A stretch of DNA of 64,000 bases, taken from NCBI GenBank assembly GCA_964413365.1, contig CAYPRM010000003.1, forward strand, positions 7,568-71,567. Direction: 5' to 3'. The notes below the pieces were generated by a model. It had not been told where the DNA came from. It was given only the letters and a program-made list of their open reading frames with translations, and searched no databases. Below, piece after piece: positions 8,738 to 17,278 of the stretch. Numbering within the stretch: the stretch's first letter is position 1; every line of letters begins with the position of its first letter. The translations under genes and the position numbers were made by a program. This DNA is from RGIG4608 sp964413365 (lineage in GTDB: Bacteria > Bacillota > Clostridia > Oscillospirales > CAG-272).

Positions 8738-8882
8738 TTTCAATTTTCTCCTTTTGAATAAAAAATTTATATAAGACCGTCGTTACGCACCAACGGCATT
8801 ATATCTATCACCCTTCCACGCTTACGCATCGCGAGGAATGGACACGGCAAACTCATTACGCATCTGAATTTCGCCGATTTAC
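8738..8882 (-). promoter_or_regulatory. Structured 5' leader of the pilus operon with three TGCGTAA copies
   Basis: The predicted transcript has a leader of about 145 nt. Three copies of TGCGTAA (complement TTACGCA at 8783-8789, 8822-8828 and 8856-8862) lie 39 and 34 bases apart. Two fall in loops of short hairpins: CCGTTG/CGACGG and CGC/GCG. I do not recognise the conserved core of the cyclic-di-GMP riboswitches that control clostridial pili. It may be an RNA element or a protein-binding site. Confidence 0.45.
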
Positions 8883-8888
8883 GAGGGT

Positions 8889-8917
8889 ATTATACCACTT
8901 TTACACACAAATGTCAA
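8889..8917 (-). promoter_or_regulatory. Sigma-A promoter of the pilus operon
   Basis: The minus strand has TTGACA (8912-8917) and TATAAT (8889-8894) exactly 17 bases apart, both full consensus. Transcription should start near 8882 and run through pilin to pilB. Confidence 0.88.
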
Positions 8918-9215
8918 TAGTTTTTTCGCTTTTTATGCCCCAAGGGCGGTTTTGTGAGCGTCAAATGCCGAAAAAATAGCTCTTATATTACATATTTTTA
9001 CATACGCGATCCCACAAGCCCTCTTAAAGCCTTGATTTTTTCGGGGTTCGTTTTTTTGACCGATTTTTCGGACTTGATAAATTTTTTCAAATATTTTTGC
9101 AAAATACGCTCCATTTTGCGAAATTTTTGAGATTTTTTATATTTTTCTTCCCTCTCCCACCGCTATATCAAGACCTCGGGGCGGCCAAAATATAGCCACC
9201 CCGTGATGTCAGGTC
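8918..9215. other. AT-rich intergenic stretch upstream of the pilus promoter
   Basis: No open frame with a ribosome site is visible. The stretch is T-rich on the plus strand. At its right end (9171-9216) an interrupted inverted repeat (AGACCT..AGGTCT with GGGGCGGC/GCCACCCC inside) overlaps the stop codon of the zinc-ribbon gene and may end the macB-side transcript. Confidence 0.55.
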
Positions 9216-9623
9216 TTAAGTCTTTTTATCAAATTTTTCTCCGCACTTTACGCAGGTGAGGGTTATCTTACCCCTGCCCCGTGGCACTCTGAGCCACGTT
9301 TTGCACTTCGGGCAACGGTAAAATTTATGTGTTTTTCTCTGCTGCCATCTCGTCCTTGTCATTTTGACCGCTCCGAGATATCTCTTGTTCTCGTTCACTC
9401 TCTTATAGATGTTCTTTGAGAGTATTCTGAAAAAGGTATATACCATAAGTGCGGTGCATATACACCAGAAGACGAGCTTTACTATTCCGCTCGGGCAGAA
9501 GCCGTAGATAAGAAACGTTATTATATACGCTATGAATGAGAGCTTCGCGAGGTCGTCAAAGCCGTTTCTTCCGTAGAAGAAGCTGCGGAGCTTCCCCATC
9601 ATGCGTGAGAAGAAATTACGCAT
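9216..9623 (-). CDS. Membrane protein with C-terminal zinc ribbon
   Basis: A 135-residue protein with two hydrophobic helices (about 27-45 and 49-70) followed by a basic segment and a four-cysteine zinc ribbon, CPKC near 104-107 and CVKC near 124-127, facing the cytoplasm if the helices form a hairpin. The ribbon ends LTCVKCGEKFDKKT, typical of small rubredoxin-like knuckles. I recognise no named family. It follows the MacB-type gene by 19 bases on the same strand, so the two are probably co-transcribed. Confidence 0.7.
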   Translation of the reverse strand: MRNFFSRMMGKLRSFFYGRNGFDDLAKLSFIAYIITFLIYGFCPSGIVKLVFWCICTALMVYTFFRILSKNIYKRVNENKRYLGAVKMTRTRWQQRKTHKFYRCPKCKTWLRVPRGRGKITLTCVKCGEKFDKKT

Positions 9624-9642
9624 TACTATACCCCCAAGAAAA

Positions 9643-12288
9643 TTATTCCGTTCTGAGTGCTATTACGGGATCCTTGTTCGATGCGGTCTTTGACGGGAAC
9701 AGTCCTGCGACGAAGGTGAGCGCCATGCTTATGCCGACAAGTATTACTGCAGGCAGAGGCTCGAGCACCGCCTTGAGCGCCGCAATGCCGGTGAGATTGT
9801 ACAGAATGATATTGATTATGACTATCAATCCGAGCGAGCATATTATTCCTATCAGTCCCGCAACAAATCCGACGAACAGCGTCTCCGCATTGAATACACG
9901 TCCGATATCCCTCTTGGATGCACCGATCGCACGAAGTATGCCTATCTCCTTTGTGCGCTCGAGCACCGAGATGTAGGTTATGATGCCTATCATTATCGAG
10001 GATACCACGAGCGAGATCGCAACGAACGCGATGAGCACATAGGATATAGCATCAACTATGGTCGTTACAGAACTCATAAGGAGTGCGACCGTGTCGGTGT
10101 AGGTTATCTGATCGTCCTCGTCCTTCTGCATATCATTATACTGTTGTATCAGCGCGGCGACCTTTTCCTTGGACTCAAAGTCCTTGGGATATATGGAGAT
10201 CATCGTAGGATCGTTCATATCTATATATCCGAGCTTCTTAAGGTTTCCGCTGTACGTGTTATCTGTAACTCTGTCCTTATTGATGTAGTTGAGTATCTGA
10301 TTGATTATCGCACTCGCCTCCGTGGAGGGGTATTTCTCGAGAATATCCTTTACGAACGGGATATCGTCTATTGTGAGTCCGACGGAATCAAATCTGATGC
10401 CCGTGAACATATCGACCTCGTTATTCGCCATCTGCGCCTTAACGACGTCGCTCTTATTTCCGCGCGTGATAACGGTCTCGCGGAGGTCGGACATATAGCC
10501 TATCGTGCCTATATTAGCCATCGAGAGAGAGTCATCCGCAGGCTTGATTATGCCGACGATCTTCAACCCAAGTGCGCCTGCAAGACGGTCATTCAGGATC
10601 ACCTTATCCGACTCGTTCGAGAAATCAAGCTCTCTTATCTTATCGTTTTCAAGCACGAAGTGATCGCTATCAAGGAGCACCTTGAACTCGAAGTCATATA
10701 TCTCGTCGAAGGTGTAGCTCGTGGACTCGATAACGTAGGTGTTCTCCTTGCCCGTGATATACGCCTCCATAGCGTGCTTCAGGTATTCCTCAAGCTCTGC
10801 GGCATCACGTATTCCGAGAACATAGAGCGTATAGTCGGAGATCTGATTGTTCTCGTTGACGATAAGAACGATCTCGTTCTGATTCTCGGGATATCTTCCG
10901 TCGACGAGGGTGTAATCCTTGGATATAGTCTGCGCATTACCCGTAAGCTCCGTCCAGCCCGTTATGCTACCCATGCTGCCCATCATGGCATTCATATTCT
11001 TGATCATCTCCATGGACGTTCCGCTCATTCCCATGTTCGAAACGAGGTCGGTCATGCCCTTGGAGCTATTCTTATATGTGCCGTCCTCCTGAAGAAGGTA
11101 CATATTCATCTCAAGGGGATATGAATACTTGATATCCGAGCAGTATTTGTAGAAGTCGGGGGTGGATTCGATATATTTCTTGAATTTCGCGAGGTCGTTC
11201 TGACTTATCGATGTGGTCATGCTCGACATCATGGTTACCATTATATCGCTTGAGTAGATCTTATTGGGATCCTTGGGTGCGCCCGACGAATTGGCATTTT
11301 GCATGAGCGTCGCCATCATTGAAGAGGCGTTGATTGTGCTCTGCTGTATCTGTATCGGGTAGGAGGACATAGTGCTCTCCTCGATGGATTGGATATATGC
11401 ATTTACGCCCGTGGATACGGCGAGTATCAGTGCAATTCCGATTATTCCTATCGAGCCTGCGAAGGAGGTAAGGAAGGTCCTTCCCTTCTTGGTCATGAGG
11501 TTATTGAAGGAGAGGGAGAGTGCGGTGAGGAAGGACATCGACGCCTTCTTCTTTTTGCCGTTCGATCTGCGGCTGTAATCCTGCATAAAGCCCCCGTCCT
11601 CTCTCCTGCCGTCGAATGGATCGGAGTCGTCGACGAGGTTGCCGTCACGGAGCTTGATTATTCTCGTGGAATACTGCTCCGCAAGCTCGGGATTGTGCGT
11701 TACCATGATAACGAGGCGATCCTTAGCTATTTCCTTGAGCAGGTCCATTACCTGCACGCTCGTATCGGAGTCAAGAGCGCCCGTCGGCTCATCCGCAAGG
11801 AGAATATCGGGGTTATTTATAAGTGCGCGCGCTATGGCAACTCTCTGCATCTGACCGCCCGAGAGCTGATTGGGACGCTTATGCATCTGCGTGCGAAGTC
11901 CGACCTTATCGAGTGCCTGAACTGCCCTCTTTCTTCTCTCGTTCGGAGATATACCGCTCAGCGTCAGCGCAAGCTCGACATTCGCAAGCACCGTTTGGTG
12001 AGGAATGAGGTTATAGCTCTGGAATATGAAGCCTATGGAGTGGTTTCTGTATATATCCCAATCCGCATCCTTATAGTCCCTCGTGGAAACGCCGTTTATG
12101 ATGAGGTCGCCGCTCGTGTACTGATCAAGTCCTCCGATGATGTTAAGAAGCGTGGTCTTGCCGCAGCCCGACTGACCGAGTATCGACACGAACTCACTCT
12201 CTCTGAACTTGATATTTATGCCCTTGAGTGCCTCAACGGCAGATTCGTCCTTTCCGTATGTTTTTTTAATGTTTATAAGCTCTAACAT
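9643..12288 (-). CDS. MacB-type ABC transporter, ATPase fused to FtsX-like permease
   Basis: An 881-residue fusion. Residues 1-225 are a LolD/MacB-type ATPase: Walker A GQSGCGKTT at 38-46, signature LSGGQMQ at 142-148, Walker B ILLADEPTG at 162-170, then THNPELA. The permease part has one helix near 270-295, a large extracellular domain of roughly 460 residues, and three C-terminal helices (about 765-870), the FtsX/MacB topology. Proteins of this type act as mechanotransmitters for lipoproteins, peptides or antimicrobial compounds rather than moving substrate through a channel. The extracellular domain has two unusual methionine-rich stretches near residues 318-350 and 408-440. No two-component system is next to it in this window. 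Confidence 0.88.
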   Translation of the reverse strand: MLELINIKKTYGKDESAVEALKGINIKFRESEFVSILGQSGCGKTTLLNIIGGLDQYTSGDLIINGVSTRDYKDADWDIYRNHSIGFIFQSYNLIPHQTVLANVELALTLSGISPNERRKRAVQALDKVGLRTQMHKRPNQLSGGQMQRVAIARALINNPDILLADEPTGALDSDTSVQVMDLLKEIAKDRLVIMVTHNPELAEQYSTRIIKLRDGNLVDDSDPFDGRREDGGFMQDYSRRSNGKKKKASMSFLTALSLSFNNLMTKKGRTFLTSFAGSIGIIGIALILAVSTGVNAYIQSIEESTMSSYPIQIQQSTINASSMMATLMQNANSSGAPKDPNKIYSSDIMVTMMSSMTTSISQNDLAKFKKYIESTPDFYKYCSDIKYSYPLEMNMYLLQEDGTYKNSSKGMTDLVSNMGMSGTSMEMIKNMNAMMGSMGSITGWTELTGNAQTISKDYTLVDGRYPENQNEIVLIVNENNQISDYTLYVLGIRDAAELEEYLKHAMEAYITGKENTYVIESTSYTFDEIYDFEFKVLLDSDHFVLENDKIRELDFSNESDKVILNDRLAGALGLKIVGIIKPADDSLSMANIGTIGYMSDLRETVITRGNKSDVVKAQMANNEVDMFTGIRFDSVGLTIDDIPFVKDILEKYPSTEASAIINQILNYINKDRVTDNTYSGNLKKLGYIDMNDPTMISIYPKDFESKEKVAALIQQYNDMQKDEDDQITYTDTVALLMSSVTTIVDAISYVLIAFVAISLVVSSIMIGIITYISVLERTKEIGILRAIGASKRDIGRVFNAETLFVGFVAGLIGIICSLGLIVIINIILYNLTGIAALKAVLEPLPAVILVGISMALTFVAGLFPSKTASNKDPVIALRTE

Positions 12289-12361
12289 TTATACACCTGC
12301 TTTTCTTTAATAGTCTTTTTTCAAAAGATGAACTTATCTCAATGTAATGATACTAAACAAA

Positions 12362-12379
12362 CCTTAAAAATTCCTTAAA
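12362..12379. promoter_or_regulatory. Direct repeat CCTTAAA, possible regulator site upstream of macB
   Basis: CCTTAAA occurs at 12362-12368 and 12373-12379, eleven bases apart, about one helical turn. Tandem sites on one DNA face are typical of OmpR-family response regulators. It lies 75-90 bases before the MacB-type start codon. No regulator is identified. Confidence 0.3.
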
Positions 12380-12431
12380 ATGTTCAAATTGTTTAAAAAG
12401 AAATGTGAAAAATTGTGATAAGTAACGAAAA

Positions 12432-12479
12432 TTACAATATGTTGATTTTAGTACTTGACTAAACCACAATATGTAGTTA
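12432..12479 (+). promoter_or_regulatory. Pair of NrdR boxes
   Basis: Two 16-base sites with cores ACAATATGTTG (12434-12444) and ACAATATGTAG (12466-12476) match the NrdR consensus acaCwATATaTwGtgt. They are 32 bases apart, three helical turns, the usual NrdR spacing. The second lies between the -35 and -10 boxes of the nrdD promoter, so NrdR bound with dATP would block RNA polymerase. Confidence 0.85.
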
Positions 12480-12483
12480 TAAT
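12455..12483 (+). promoter_or_regulatory. Sigma-A promoter of nrdDG
   Basis: TTGACT (12455-12460) and TATAAT (12478-12483) are separated by 17 bases. The start should be near 12490, leaving a leader of about 50 nt with AGGAG before the ATG. Confidence 0.87.
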
Positions 12484-12539
12484 TATAGTGTCGAATTTTA
12501 AGGAAATTTCTTTCCGAAATATAAACAGGAGTACTATTT

Positions 12540-14717
12540 ATGAAGATAATCAAAAGAAACGGCTCCGAGGTAGTATTTGATGCAAGTAAGATAGTCGTCG
12601 CAATCACAAAGGCGAACGAGAGCGTCGTTCCGAGCGCACGAATGACCGAGGCTCAGATAAAGAGCATTGCCGAGGACGTCGAGATGGCGGCTCTTCACAT
12701 GAACCGCTCGCTCAACGTCGAGGAGATTCAGGACATGGTCGAGAACCAGATAATGAATCAGCGTGCCTTTGACGTGGCAAGGCAGTACATCACATACCGC
12801 TACAACAGAGCTCTCATCAGAAAATCAAACACCACGGACGAGCAGATTCTCAGCCTCATCGAGTGCAACAACGAGGAGGTAAAGCAAGAGAATTCAAACA
12901 AAAACCCGACCGTCAACAGCGTTCAGCGCGACTATATGGCAGGCGAGGTCAGCAAGGATATCACAAAGAGGATTCTTCTTCCCTCCGATATCGTTGAGGC
13001 TCACGAGAAGGGCATCATTCACTTCCACGACTCCGATTATTTCGCTCAGCACATGCACAACTGCGATCTCGTAAATCTCGAGGATATGCTCCAGAACGGA
13101 ACGGTCATAAGCGGAACCATGATCGAGAAGCCGCACAGCTTTTCTACGGCGTGCAATATTGCAACGCAGATCATCGCACAGGTAGCGTCCTGCCAATACG
13201 GTGGTCAGAGCATCAGCCTTACGCACCTTGCTCCCTTCGTTGACATCAGCCGCAAGAAGATCCGCGCATATGTCGAGGAGGAGCTCAGGAGCATTAGCCC
13301 CGACGTCAGCGATGAGGACATCTCGCGCATTACAGAGGAGAGGCTTCGCGAGGAGATACGAAGTGGCGTTCAGACCATTCAGTATCAGGTCGTAACGCTC
13401 ATGACAACGAACGGACAGGCTCCCTTCGTTACCGTATTTATGTATCTTGGCGAGGCTAAGAACGAGCGTGAGAAGCAGGACCTTGCTATAATCATCGAGG
13501 AGACGCTCAAGCAGCGCTACCGCGGTGTTAAGAACGAGAAGGGTGTGTGGGTAACCCCTGCCTTCCCCAAGCTCATTTATGTGCTTGAGGAGGACAATAT
13601 AGAGCCCGACAGCCCCTACTATTATCTCACCAAGCTTGCCGCTAAATGCACGGCAAAGCGCATGGTTCCCGATTACATTTCGGAAAAGATAATGCTCAAG
13701 AACAAAGTCGACAAGAACGGAGAGGGGCATTGCTACACCTGCATGGGCTGTCGCAGCTTCCTCACCCCCTATGTTGACGAAAACGGTCAGCCCAAATACT
13801 ACGGGCGCTTCAATCAGGGCGTTGTAACGGTCAATCTCGTCGATGTGGGACTTTCCGCTGGCGGAGATATTGAAAAATTCTGGGAGATATTTGATGAACG
13901 CATGGAGCTCTGCCACAGAGCACTGCAATGCCGTCATGAGCGTCTCTCGGGAACGCTCTCCGACGCCGCACCCATACTCTGGCAGCACGGTGCCCTGCTC
14001 CGCCTGCCCAAGGGGGAGACGATAGACAAATATCTGCACGGCGGATATTCCACGCTCTCGCTCGGCTATGCAGGTCTGTGGGAGTGCGTGCTCTCGCTCA
14101 ACGGCAAGAAGCTTACCGAACCGGAGGGTGAGGCTCTGGGGCTTGAAATAATGAGAAAGCTCAACGAATATACTGCGAAGTGGAAGGCTGAGGAGGATAT
14201 CGACTATTCCCTTTACGGCACTCCGCTTGAGAGTACGACGTATAAGTTTGCAAAGTGTCTGCAGAAGCGTTTTGGAGTGATCGAGGGCATAACCGACAAG
14301 TCCTACATAACAAACAGCTATCACATTCACGTTACCGAGGAGATCGACGCCTTCAGCAAGCTCGCACTTGAAGCAAAGTTCCAGGCTCTCTCACCCGGCG
14401 GTGCTATCTCGTATGTAGAGGTGCCGAATATGCAGAACAACATCGACGCGGTGCTCACAGTGATGAGATTTATTTACGACAACATAATGTATGCCGAGCT
14501 CAACACCAAGAGCGACTACTGTCAGGTCTGCGGCTACGACGGCGAGATAGAGATCGTTGAGGATGAGGACGGAAAGCTCGTTTGGAGATGTCCAAACTGC
14601 GGTAACACTGACCAGACGAGAATGAACGTCGCGAGAAGGACCTGCGGATACATCGGCACGCAATATTGGAATCAAGGCAGAACGCAGGAGATAAAGGAGA
14701 GAGTCCTCCATCTTTGA
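12540..14717 (+). CDS. nrdD: Anaerobic ribonucleoside-triphosphate reductase (class III)
   Basis: A 725-residue glycyl-radical enzyme that reduces ribonucleoside triphosphates to dNTPs without oxygen. The N-terminal 90 residues are an ATP-cone (KIIKRNGSEVVFDASKI) that senses ATP/dATP. The catalytic barrel follows, with HMHNCDL and the QHGALLRLP region. Near the C-terminus two CxxC pairs (CQVC and CPNC) form the zinc site, and TCGYIGTQYW holds the radical glycine at about residue 703. It needs the radical-SAM activase encoded 33 bases downstream. Paired NrdR boxes show control by dNTP supply. The enzyme class points to an anaerobic lifestyle. Confidence 0.96.
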   Translation: MKIIKRNGSEVVFDASKIVVAITKANESVVPSARMTEAQIKSIAEDVEMAALHMNRSLNVEEIQDMVENQIMNQRAFDVARQYITYRYNRALIRKSNTTDEQILSLIECNNEEVKQENSNKNPTVNSVQRDYMAGEVSKDITKRILLPSDIVEAHEKGIIHFHDSDYFAQHMHNCDLVNLEDMLQNGTVISGTMIEKPHSFSTACNIATQIIAQVASCQYGGQSISLTHLAPFVDISRKKIRAYVEEELRSISPDVSDEDISRITEERLREEIRSGVQTIQYQVVTLMTTNGQAPFVTVFMYLGEAKNEREKQDLAIIIEETLKQRYRGVKNEKGVWVTPAFPKLIYVLEEDNIEPDSPYYYLTKLAAKCTAKRMVPDYISEKIMLKNKVDKNGEGHCYTCMGCRSFLTPYVDENGQPKYYGRFNQGVVTVNLVDVGLSAGGDIEKFWEIFDERMELCHRALQCRHERLSGTLSDAAPILWQHGALLRLPKGETIDKYLHGGYSTLSLGYAGLWECVLSLNGKKLTEPEGEALGLEIMRKLNEYTAKWKAEEDIDYSLYGTPLESTTYKFAKCLQKRFGVIEGITDKSYITNSYHIHVTEEIDAFSKLALEAKFQALSPGGAISYVEVPNMQNNIDAVLTVMRFIYDNIMYAELNTKSDYCQVCGYDGEIEIVEDEDGKLVWRCPNCGNTDQTRMNVARRTCGYIGTQYWNQGRTQEIKERVLHL

Positions 14718-14750
14718 TATTGGGATGGGAGAGTTGATTATTAACATTCT

Positions 14751-15299
14751 ATGAACTACGCATTGATCAGAGAAAACGATATTGCAAACGGTCCGGGTGT
14801 CAGAACGACGCTTTTCGTCAGCGGCTGCAGACACCACTGCCGATCATGCTTCAATCCCGAGGCGTGGGATTTCTCCTACGGCTCTCCATTCGGGCAGGAC
14901 GAGATCGACAGGATCATTTCCGCCTGCTCGCAGGAGCACATAAGCGGTCTTACCCTCCTTGGCGGTGAGCCGCTTGAGCCTGAAAACAGAGGTGCTCTTG
15001 CGGAGCTTCTCAGGCAATTTCGTCAAAATCTTCCCGAAAAGAGCGTTTGGTGCTACACGGGCTTTGTATTCGAGAGCGAGCTACTGCCTGCGATCCTTGA
15101 CGGCGACCACACTCTTACTGAGCTTTTGCAAAACGTCGATGTGCTCGTTGACGGGCGGTTCGTTGAGGAGCTCAAAAGCTACGCACTGATCTTTCGCGGC
15201 TCGTCAAATCAGAATATAATAGATATGAGAGCTTCCCTTGCCGAGGGCAGGCAGGTCCTGCTTGATGGCGTGTGGGAAAGGCGTGGAGGCGAGATATAA
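14751..15299 (+). CDS. nrdG: Anaerobic ribonucleotide reductase activating protein
   Basis: A 182-residue radical-SAM protein. The iron-sulphur cluster motif is C26-x3-C30-x2-C33 (VSGCRHHCRSCFN), preceded by GPGVRTTLFVSG and followed by the GGEPL SAM-binding motif near 70. This is the size and layout of NrdG, which makes the glycyl radical on NrdD. The ATG at 14751 lacks a close Shine-Dalgarno sequence; only GGGAGAG about 24 bases upstream is seen, so translation may depend on coupling to nrdD. Confidence 0.94.
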   Translation: MNYALIRENDIANGPGVRTTLFVSGCRHHCRSCFNPEAWDFSYGSPFGQDEIDRIISACSQEHISGLTLLGGEPLEPENRGALAELLRQFRQNLPEKSVWCYTGFVFESELLPAILDGDHTLTELLQNVDVLVDGRFVEELKSYALIFRGSSNQNIIDMRASLAEGRQVLLDGVWERRGGEI

Positions 15300-15301
15300 C
15301 T

Positions 15302-15982
15302 ATGGCTAAGACTGCTACTGAAAAGGTCAGAGAGCGTGTTTTCGAGCTACTCTCGAGCGATGCATCGGGACACGGCACGGATCACATTGAAAGAGTAGTG
15401 CGTCTCTCCCTGCGATTTGCTACGGCAGAGGGTGCAGACGTGGAGCTTACGGAGCTGATAGCACTTCTACACGATGTGGATGATTACAAGCTTTTTGGTG
15501 TGCAGGGCGCGGCGAGCCTTACGAACGCAAGAGCCATAATGCATGAGGCTGAAATTCCGACGGATATCAGGGAGCAGGTGCTTTCCCAAATAGCTAAAAT
15601 AGGCTACAACAAGCTTCTCAGCGGTATACGCCCCACCTCACTTGAGGGAATGATAGTTTCCGACGCGGATATGTGCGATGCACTCGGCGTCAACGGCGTT
15701 ATCAGAGCGTACCGTTACAGCGTAAAGGACGGAAAGCCATTTTTCGACAGAATGCACTTCCCCGTTGAGGATATGACGCCCGAGGTCTACAAAACGCACG
15801 ACGCCGACAGCACGGTCTGCCATATCTTTGAGAAGATCTTGAAGCTTCGGGATCTGATGCTCACCGAGTCGGGCAGGCGCGAGGCATATCCTCGGCACGA
15901 GATCGTCGTCGATATGCTAAGACACCTGTTTGACGAGGAAAATGCTCCCGACTGGCTTGAATATCTTGAAAATTACAACTAA
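15302..15982 (+). CDS. HD-domain metal-dependent phosphohydrolase
   Basis: A 226-residue protein with the HD-superfamily residues: H24 and H28 in ASGHGTDHIERV, H57-D58 in LLHDVDDYK and a later aspartate in VSDADMCDALG. This resembles the YedJ/YpgQ group of small HD hydrolases that act on nucleotides; the exact substrate is unknown. The ATG at 15302 is preferred because GGAGG lies 12 bases upstream and the upstream in-frame start at 15272 would overlap nrdG by 28 bases. The gene follows nrdG by two bases, so it is in the NrdR-controlled operon, which fits a role in nucleotide balance. Confidence 0.82.
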   Translation: MAKTATEKVRERVFELLSSDASGHGTDHIERVVRLSLRFATAEGADVELTELIALLHDVDDYKLFGVQGAASLTNARAIMHEAEIPTDIREQVLSQIAKIGYNKLLSGIRPTSLEGMIVSDADMCDALGVNGVIRAYRYSVKDGKPFFDRMHFPVEDMTPEVYKTHDADSTVCHIFEKILKLRDLMLTESGRREAYPRHEIVVDMLRHLFDEENAPDWLEYLENYN

Positions 15983-15984
15983 GA

Positions 15985-16021
15985 AAAAAACGTCACAAGG
16001 CGAAGCTGAGTGGCGTTTTTT
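15985..16021 (+). terminator. Intrinsic terminator of the nrd operon
   Basis: An A-run and CGTCAC pair with GTGGCG and a T-run across a 13-base loop. It starts two bases after the HD gene. The next 200 bases to the aldo/keto reductase promoter hold nothing I can identify. Confidence 0.8.
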
Positions 16022-16226
16022 ATGCGTCGACACCGACTTGTTCGAGTATATCTGAACTCTCCAATGACGTTTTGTCCGACAGATAACATTATAATTATAT
16101 CGAATCTTTTTTACTCCTTAAAATATCCATTGGATTTATCCCATATTTATACCAAAAGGCATTTTTAGCAGTTTCGTACAAATCGGGGTGAAAAATTTTG
16201 TGCACATTCCATCTCACAAAAAAATA

Positions 16227-16255
16227 TTGACACCTCGTCTGCTCAGTGGTATAAT
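16227..16255 (+). promoter_or_regulatory. Sigma-A promoter of the aldo/keto reductase gene
   Basis: Full-consensus TTGACA (16227-16232) and TATAAT (16250-16255), 17 bases apart. The leader is about 38 nt and ends with GGAGG. Confidence 0.87.
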
Positions 16256-16299
16256 CATTATATTAGAAATCCGCTGATCGGCGGAGATCGGAGGCAAAT

Positions 16300-17187
16300 A
16301 TGGAATATTTCACACTAAACAACGACGTCAAAATGCCCGTTATCGGCTACGGCGTCTATCAGGTAACAAAGGATGAGTGCGAGAGATGCGTTCTCGACGC
16401 GCTGAGTGTCGGCTACCGAATGATCGACACAGCCCAGAGTTATTTTAACGAGGAGGAGGTCGGTCTTGCCATCGAAAAGAGCGGAATTCCGCGTGAGGAG
16501 ATCTTCCTTACGACAAAGGTGTGGATCGAGCACTACGGCTACGACGAGTGCCGCGCGTCCGTCCTCGAATCAATGCGAAAGCTCCGCACGGACTACCTTG
16601 ATCTTTGCCTGCTACATCAGCCATTTTCGGATGTTTACGGAGCGTACCGCGCGCTTGAGGATCTCATGCAGGAGGGCAAACTGCGCGCCATCGGAATATC
16701 AAATTTCTACCCCGACAGAATGGTGGATATTGCTTCCTTTGCGCGTGTCGTGCCTGCGGTCAATCAGATCGAGCTTCACCCACACAATCAGCAGTCCGAG
16801 GCTCTGGAATGGCACAAAAAATACGGTGTTCAGCCCGAGGCATGGGCTCCGCTCGGCGAGGGGCGAGGCGGTCTGCTCCAAGATCCTTCCCTGCTCTCCA
16901 TCGGCAAGAAATACGGCAAAACTCCTGCGCAGGTCATTCTTCGCTGGCATATACAGCGTGGCGTCGCGGTCATTCCGAAGTCCACGCACATTGAGAGAAT
17001 GAGGGAAAATCTCGATATTCTCGATTTCTCGCTTGCCCCCGAGGATATGGACGCCATCGCACGCCTCGAAAGGGGCAAGTCCTCCTTCTTCTCGCATAGA
17101 GAGCCTGCCATGGTCGAATGGTTCTGCAAAATGGTGGAGGAAAGAAAGAAAAATAACGACTGCACCAAGGAAAAGAAAAACTGGTAA
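16300..17187 (+). CDS. Aldo/keto reductase
   Basis: A 295-residue NADPH-dependent oxidoreductase. The catalytic tetrad is visible: D43 (RMIDTAQSY), Y48, K73 (LTTKVWI) and H106 (LLHQPF). The NADP-binding segment IPKSTHIERMREN lies near 227-240. The protein resembles the 2,5-diketo-gluconate reductase/YvgN subgroup that reduces aldehydes such as methylglyoxal; the physiological substrate is unknown. It has its own promoter and terminator, so it is a single-gene unit. The lysine-rich tail (KKNNDCTKEKKN) is not part of the family fold. Confidence 0.93.
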   Translation: MEYFTLNNDVKMPVIGYGVYQVTKDECERCVLDALSVGYRMIDTAQSYFNEEEVGLAIEKSGIPREEIFLTTKVWIEHYGYDECRASVLESMRKLRTDYLDLCLLHQPFSDVYGAYRALEDLMQEGKLRAIGISNFYPDRMVDIASFARVVPAVNQIELHPHNQQSEALEWHKKYGVQPEAWAPLGEGRGGLLQDPSLLSIGKKYGKTPAQVILRWHIQRGVAVIPKSTHIERMRENLDILDFSLAPEDMDAIARLERGKSSFFSHREPAMVEWFCKMVEERKKNNDCTKEKKNW

Positions 17188-17199
17188 AATATTGCTCAT

Positions 17200-17233
17200 G
17201 TGCCGCTAAATGTCGGCACGTGGGCATTTTTTT
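17200..17233 (+). terminator. Intrinsic terminator of the aldo/keto reductase gene
   Basis: GTGCCG (17200-17205) pairs with CGGCAC (17214-17219) over an 8-base loop; a seven-base T-run follows a short GC-rich spacer. Confidence 0.7.
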
Positions 17234-17244
17234 ACAAAAACTCC

Positions 17245-17273
17245 TTTACAAATCGCAAAAAGCGTGGTATAAT
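17245..17273 (+). promoter_or_regulatory. Sigma-A promoter of the structured RNA
   Basis: TTTACA (17245-17250) and TATAAT (17268-17273) with a 17-base spacer. The expected start, about 17279-17280, is exactly the first base of a long inverted repeat. Confidence 0.85.
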
Positions 17274-17278
17274 TACAG

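Noticed and set aside
8738..8882. Cyclic-di-GMP riboswitch in the pilus leader
   Set aside because: The conserved core segments of class I and II are not recognisable by eye.
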